Shown here one piece after another: positions 5,793 to 7,051 of a stretch of 7,051 bases of DNA. Position numbers and translations under genes: made by a program. The DNA is from Cytophagales bacterium (lineage in GTDB: Bacteria; Bacteroidota; Bacteroidia; Cytophagales; Cyclobacteriaceae): NCBI GenBank assembly GCA_029262955.1, contig JAJCYL010000732.1:1-7051 (forward strand), read 5' to 3'. Within the stretch, counting starts at the first letter, position 1. The number at the start of each line of letters is the position of its first letter. The notes beneath the pieces were generated by a model. It was not told where the DNA came from and did no database searches. It saw only the letters and a list, made by a program, of their open reading frames with translations.

Positions 5793-5809
5793 GCTACTAT
5801 TACTCTGGA

Positions 5810-7051
5810 ATGTTTTACAGGCGCATATCGTACCTACTTATTTTTGCCATTTGTTCATGTCAGCAAATTGAAAAACAATCATATTCGAAAAGTAAAGAGA
5901 TGAAAGTGAAGTCAGAGAAAATTGTGGTGTACCAATTAATTACCAGATTATTTGGCAATAAATCAACCACGAACAAGCCGTATGGAACAATTGAGGAAAA
6001 TGGAGTTGGTAAGTTCAACGACATCACAGATAAGGCACTAATTGAACTTAAAAAATTAGGTATTAATCATGTATGGTATACTGGCGTGATCGAACATGCA
6101 CTCTTGACAGATTATACTGAATTTGGTATTCCATTGGATGATGCAGATGTGGTAAAAGGAAGAGCTGGATCTCCCTATGCTATCAAAGATTATTATGATG
6201 TAAATCCTGATCTGGCCGAAGATGTGTCAAGCCGAATAAATGAGTTCAAGGAGCTTATTGAGCGGACTCATCAGAACGACCTCAAAGTCCTAATTGATTT
6301 CGTGCCCAATCACGTGGCCAGAGCCTATCAGTCGGATCAAAATCCTTCATCCATCGCTGACCTGGGAAGTGGTGACGATCCCTCAAAACCCTTTTCTCCA
6401 AATAATAATTTTTACTATATCCCTGACCAAGCCTTCCAGGTACCAAGTGATTATCTCCCATTGGGCGAATATGATTTTCCTACCAAGGATGGTGTGTTTG
6501 AAGAATTTCCGGCCAAAGCTACTGGCAATGATCAATTCACGGAAACACCCTCGAAAGACGATTGGTTTGAAACTGTAAAACTGAATTATGGGGTGGACTA
6601 TCAAAATGGATCTTCACAACATTTTGATCCTATACCAAATACCTGGATAAAAATGCTTGACATTTTGAGTTATTGGACAAAGAAAGGAATAGATGGATTT
6701 CGTTGTGACATGGCTCAAATGGTGCCTGTTCCGTTTTGGAATTGGGTAATACCAAAAATTAAGGAGATCAACCCTGATATTCTTTTTATCGCTGAAATCT
6801 ACGAAGCCGACAAATACAGAGATTACATCTTCGACGGTCAATTTGACTACTTGTATGATAAGGTAGAACTGTATGACACCTTGAGAAACATTGTAGAGGG
6901 TAAGGCAAATACCGACCATATACCAGACGTTTGGAAGCGTCAAGAGGGAATCAGTCAGTATATGCTAAGGTTTCTTGAAAATCACGATGAACAACGTGTA
7001 GCCTCTAACTTTTTCGCATCAGATCCATTCAAAGCCATTCCTGCCATGGCA
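5810..7051 (+). CDS. Lipoprotein GH13 alpha-amylase-family glycosyl hydrolase, 5' part
   Basis: The frame is open from the ATG at 5810 to the window end (414 codons), so the C-terminus is missing. It starts with a lipoprotein signal (MFYRRISYLLIFAICSCQQ; lipid-modified Cys17), suggesting a membrane-anchored enzyme like the starch-utilisation amylase SusG. The catalytic (beta/alpha)8 barrel begins near residue 37 (KIVVYQLITRLFGN). The four GH13 motifs are present: region I DFVPNH (163-168), region II GFRCD with nucleophile Asp300, region III FIAEIYE with acid/base Glu329, and region IV FLENHDEQR with Asp393 as transition-state stabiliser. Residues 58-134 (YGTIEENGVGKFNDITD, then GRAGSPYAIKDYYDVNPDL) are the typical early barrel segment. 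All catalytic acids are intact, so an active alpha-glucan hydrolase is likely; exact substrate and subfamily are not told. The next ATG (residue 31) would lose the lipoprotein signal, so 5810 is preferred. No sus-type transporter genes are visible. Confidence 0.93.
   Translation, partial: MFYRRISYLLIFAICSCQQIEKQSYSKSKEMKVKSEKIVVYQLITRLFGNKSTTNKPYGTIEENGVGKFNDITDKALIELKKLGINHVWYTGVIEHALLTDYTEFGIPLDDADVVKGRAGSPYAIKDYYDVNPDLAEDVSSRINEFKELIERTHQNDLKVLIDFVPNHVARAYQSDQNPSSIADLGSGDDPSKPFSPNNNFYYIPDQAFQVPSDYLPLGEYDFPTKDGVFEEFPAKATGNDQFTETPSKDDWFETVKLNYGVDYQNGSSQHFDPIPNTWIKMLDILSYWTKKGIDGFRCDMAQMVPVPFWNWVIPKIKEINPDILFIAEIYEADKYRDYIFDGQFDYLYDKVELYDTLRNIVEGKANTDHIPDVWKRQEGISQYMLRFLENHDEQRVASNFFASDPFKAIPAMA

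Larger units (their letters stand above)
5500..5809. other. Gene-free stretch made mostly of tandem REP-like repeats
   Basis: Between the toxin stop and the amylase start there is no coding sequence. Bases 5500-5543 include an AC-rich low-complexity run (CACACTCACACTCACACC). From 5544 a degenerate REP-like half (GTACCGAGTTTGCAATT) leads into two 115-base direct repeats, separated by CC, which fill the rest up to 5792. The last 17 bases before the amylase ATG are unique. No clear TAnnTTTG promoter was found, so the amylase promoter is either within the second repeat or of another type. Confidence 0.8.

Noticed and set aside
6294..6943. Open frames on both strands inside the amylase gene
   Set aside because: The GH13 frame runs through the whole stretch with all catalytic motifs; the others are shadows.

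Overview
The window looks like chromosomal DNA of a marine-type Bacteroidota, probably Cytophagales-like. This is inferred from A-rich leaders without strong Shine-Dalgarno sites, a TAnnTTTG-type promoter box, signal peptides cleaved just before Gln, a DUF2911 protein, a DUF4097 protein in an ECF sigma operon, and a SusG-like lipoprotein amylase. No rRNA, tRNA, phage gene or CRISPR array was seen.

Left part (1-2000): the 3' part of a sodium:neurotransmitter-symporter family gene is followed by a promoter and a complete gene for a secreted DUF2911 protein with a TPR-like tail. That gene ends in a strong terminator that can work in both directions. Facing it on the minus strand is a decayed, frameshifted TPR-like remnant (1973-2318).

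Middle part (2331-4462, minus strand): a compact three-gene operon with overlapping ends encodes an ECF sigma factor with an apparent TTG start, a single-pass membrane protein that is probably its anti-sigma partner, and an exported DUF4097 beta-repeat protein. Together they read as an envelope-sensing regulatory unit. The signal sensed and the target genes cannot be told from the sequence.

Accessory strip (about 4463-5809): the N-terminal remnant of a secreted protein runs directly into a type II toxin-antitoxin pair (ribbon-helix-helix antitoxin and PIN-domain toxin). Two ATACGTAT palindromes just before the antitoxin are the likely autoregulatory operator. Downstream are two nearly identical 115-base direct repeats, each led by a REP-like hairpin, plus a degenerate third hairpin half.

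Right part (5810-7051): the first 414 codons of a lipoprotein GH13 alpha-amylase-family enzyme run off the window edge with all four GH13 catalytic motifs visible. Its leader is made of the second repeat copy. I see no clear new system. The points most worth checking are the toxin-antitoxin operator, the REP-like tandem unit used as the amylase leader, and the two gene remnants that mark this strip as a site of past rearrangement.
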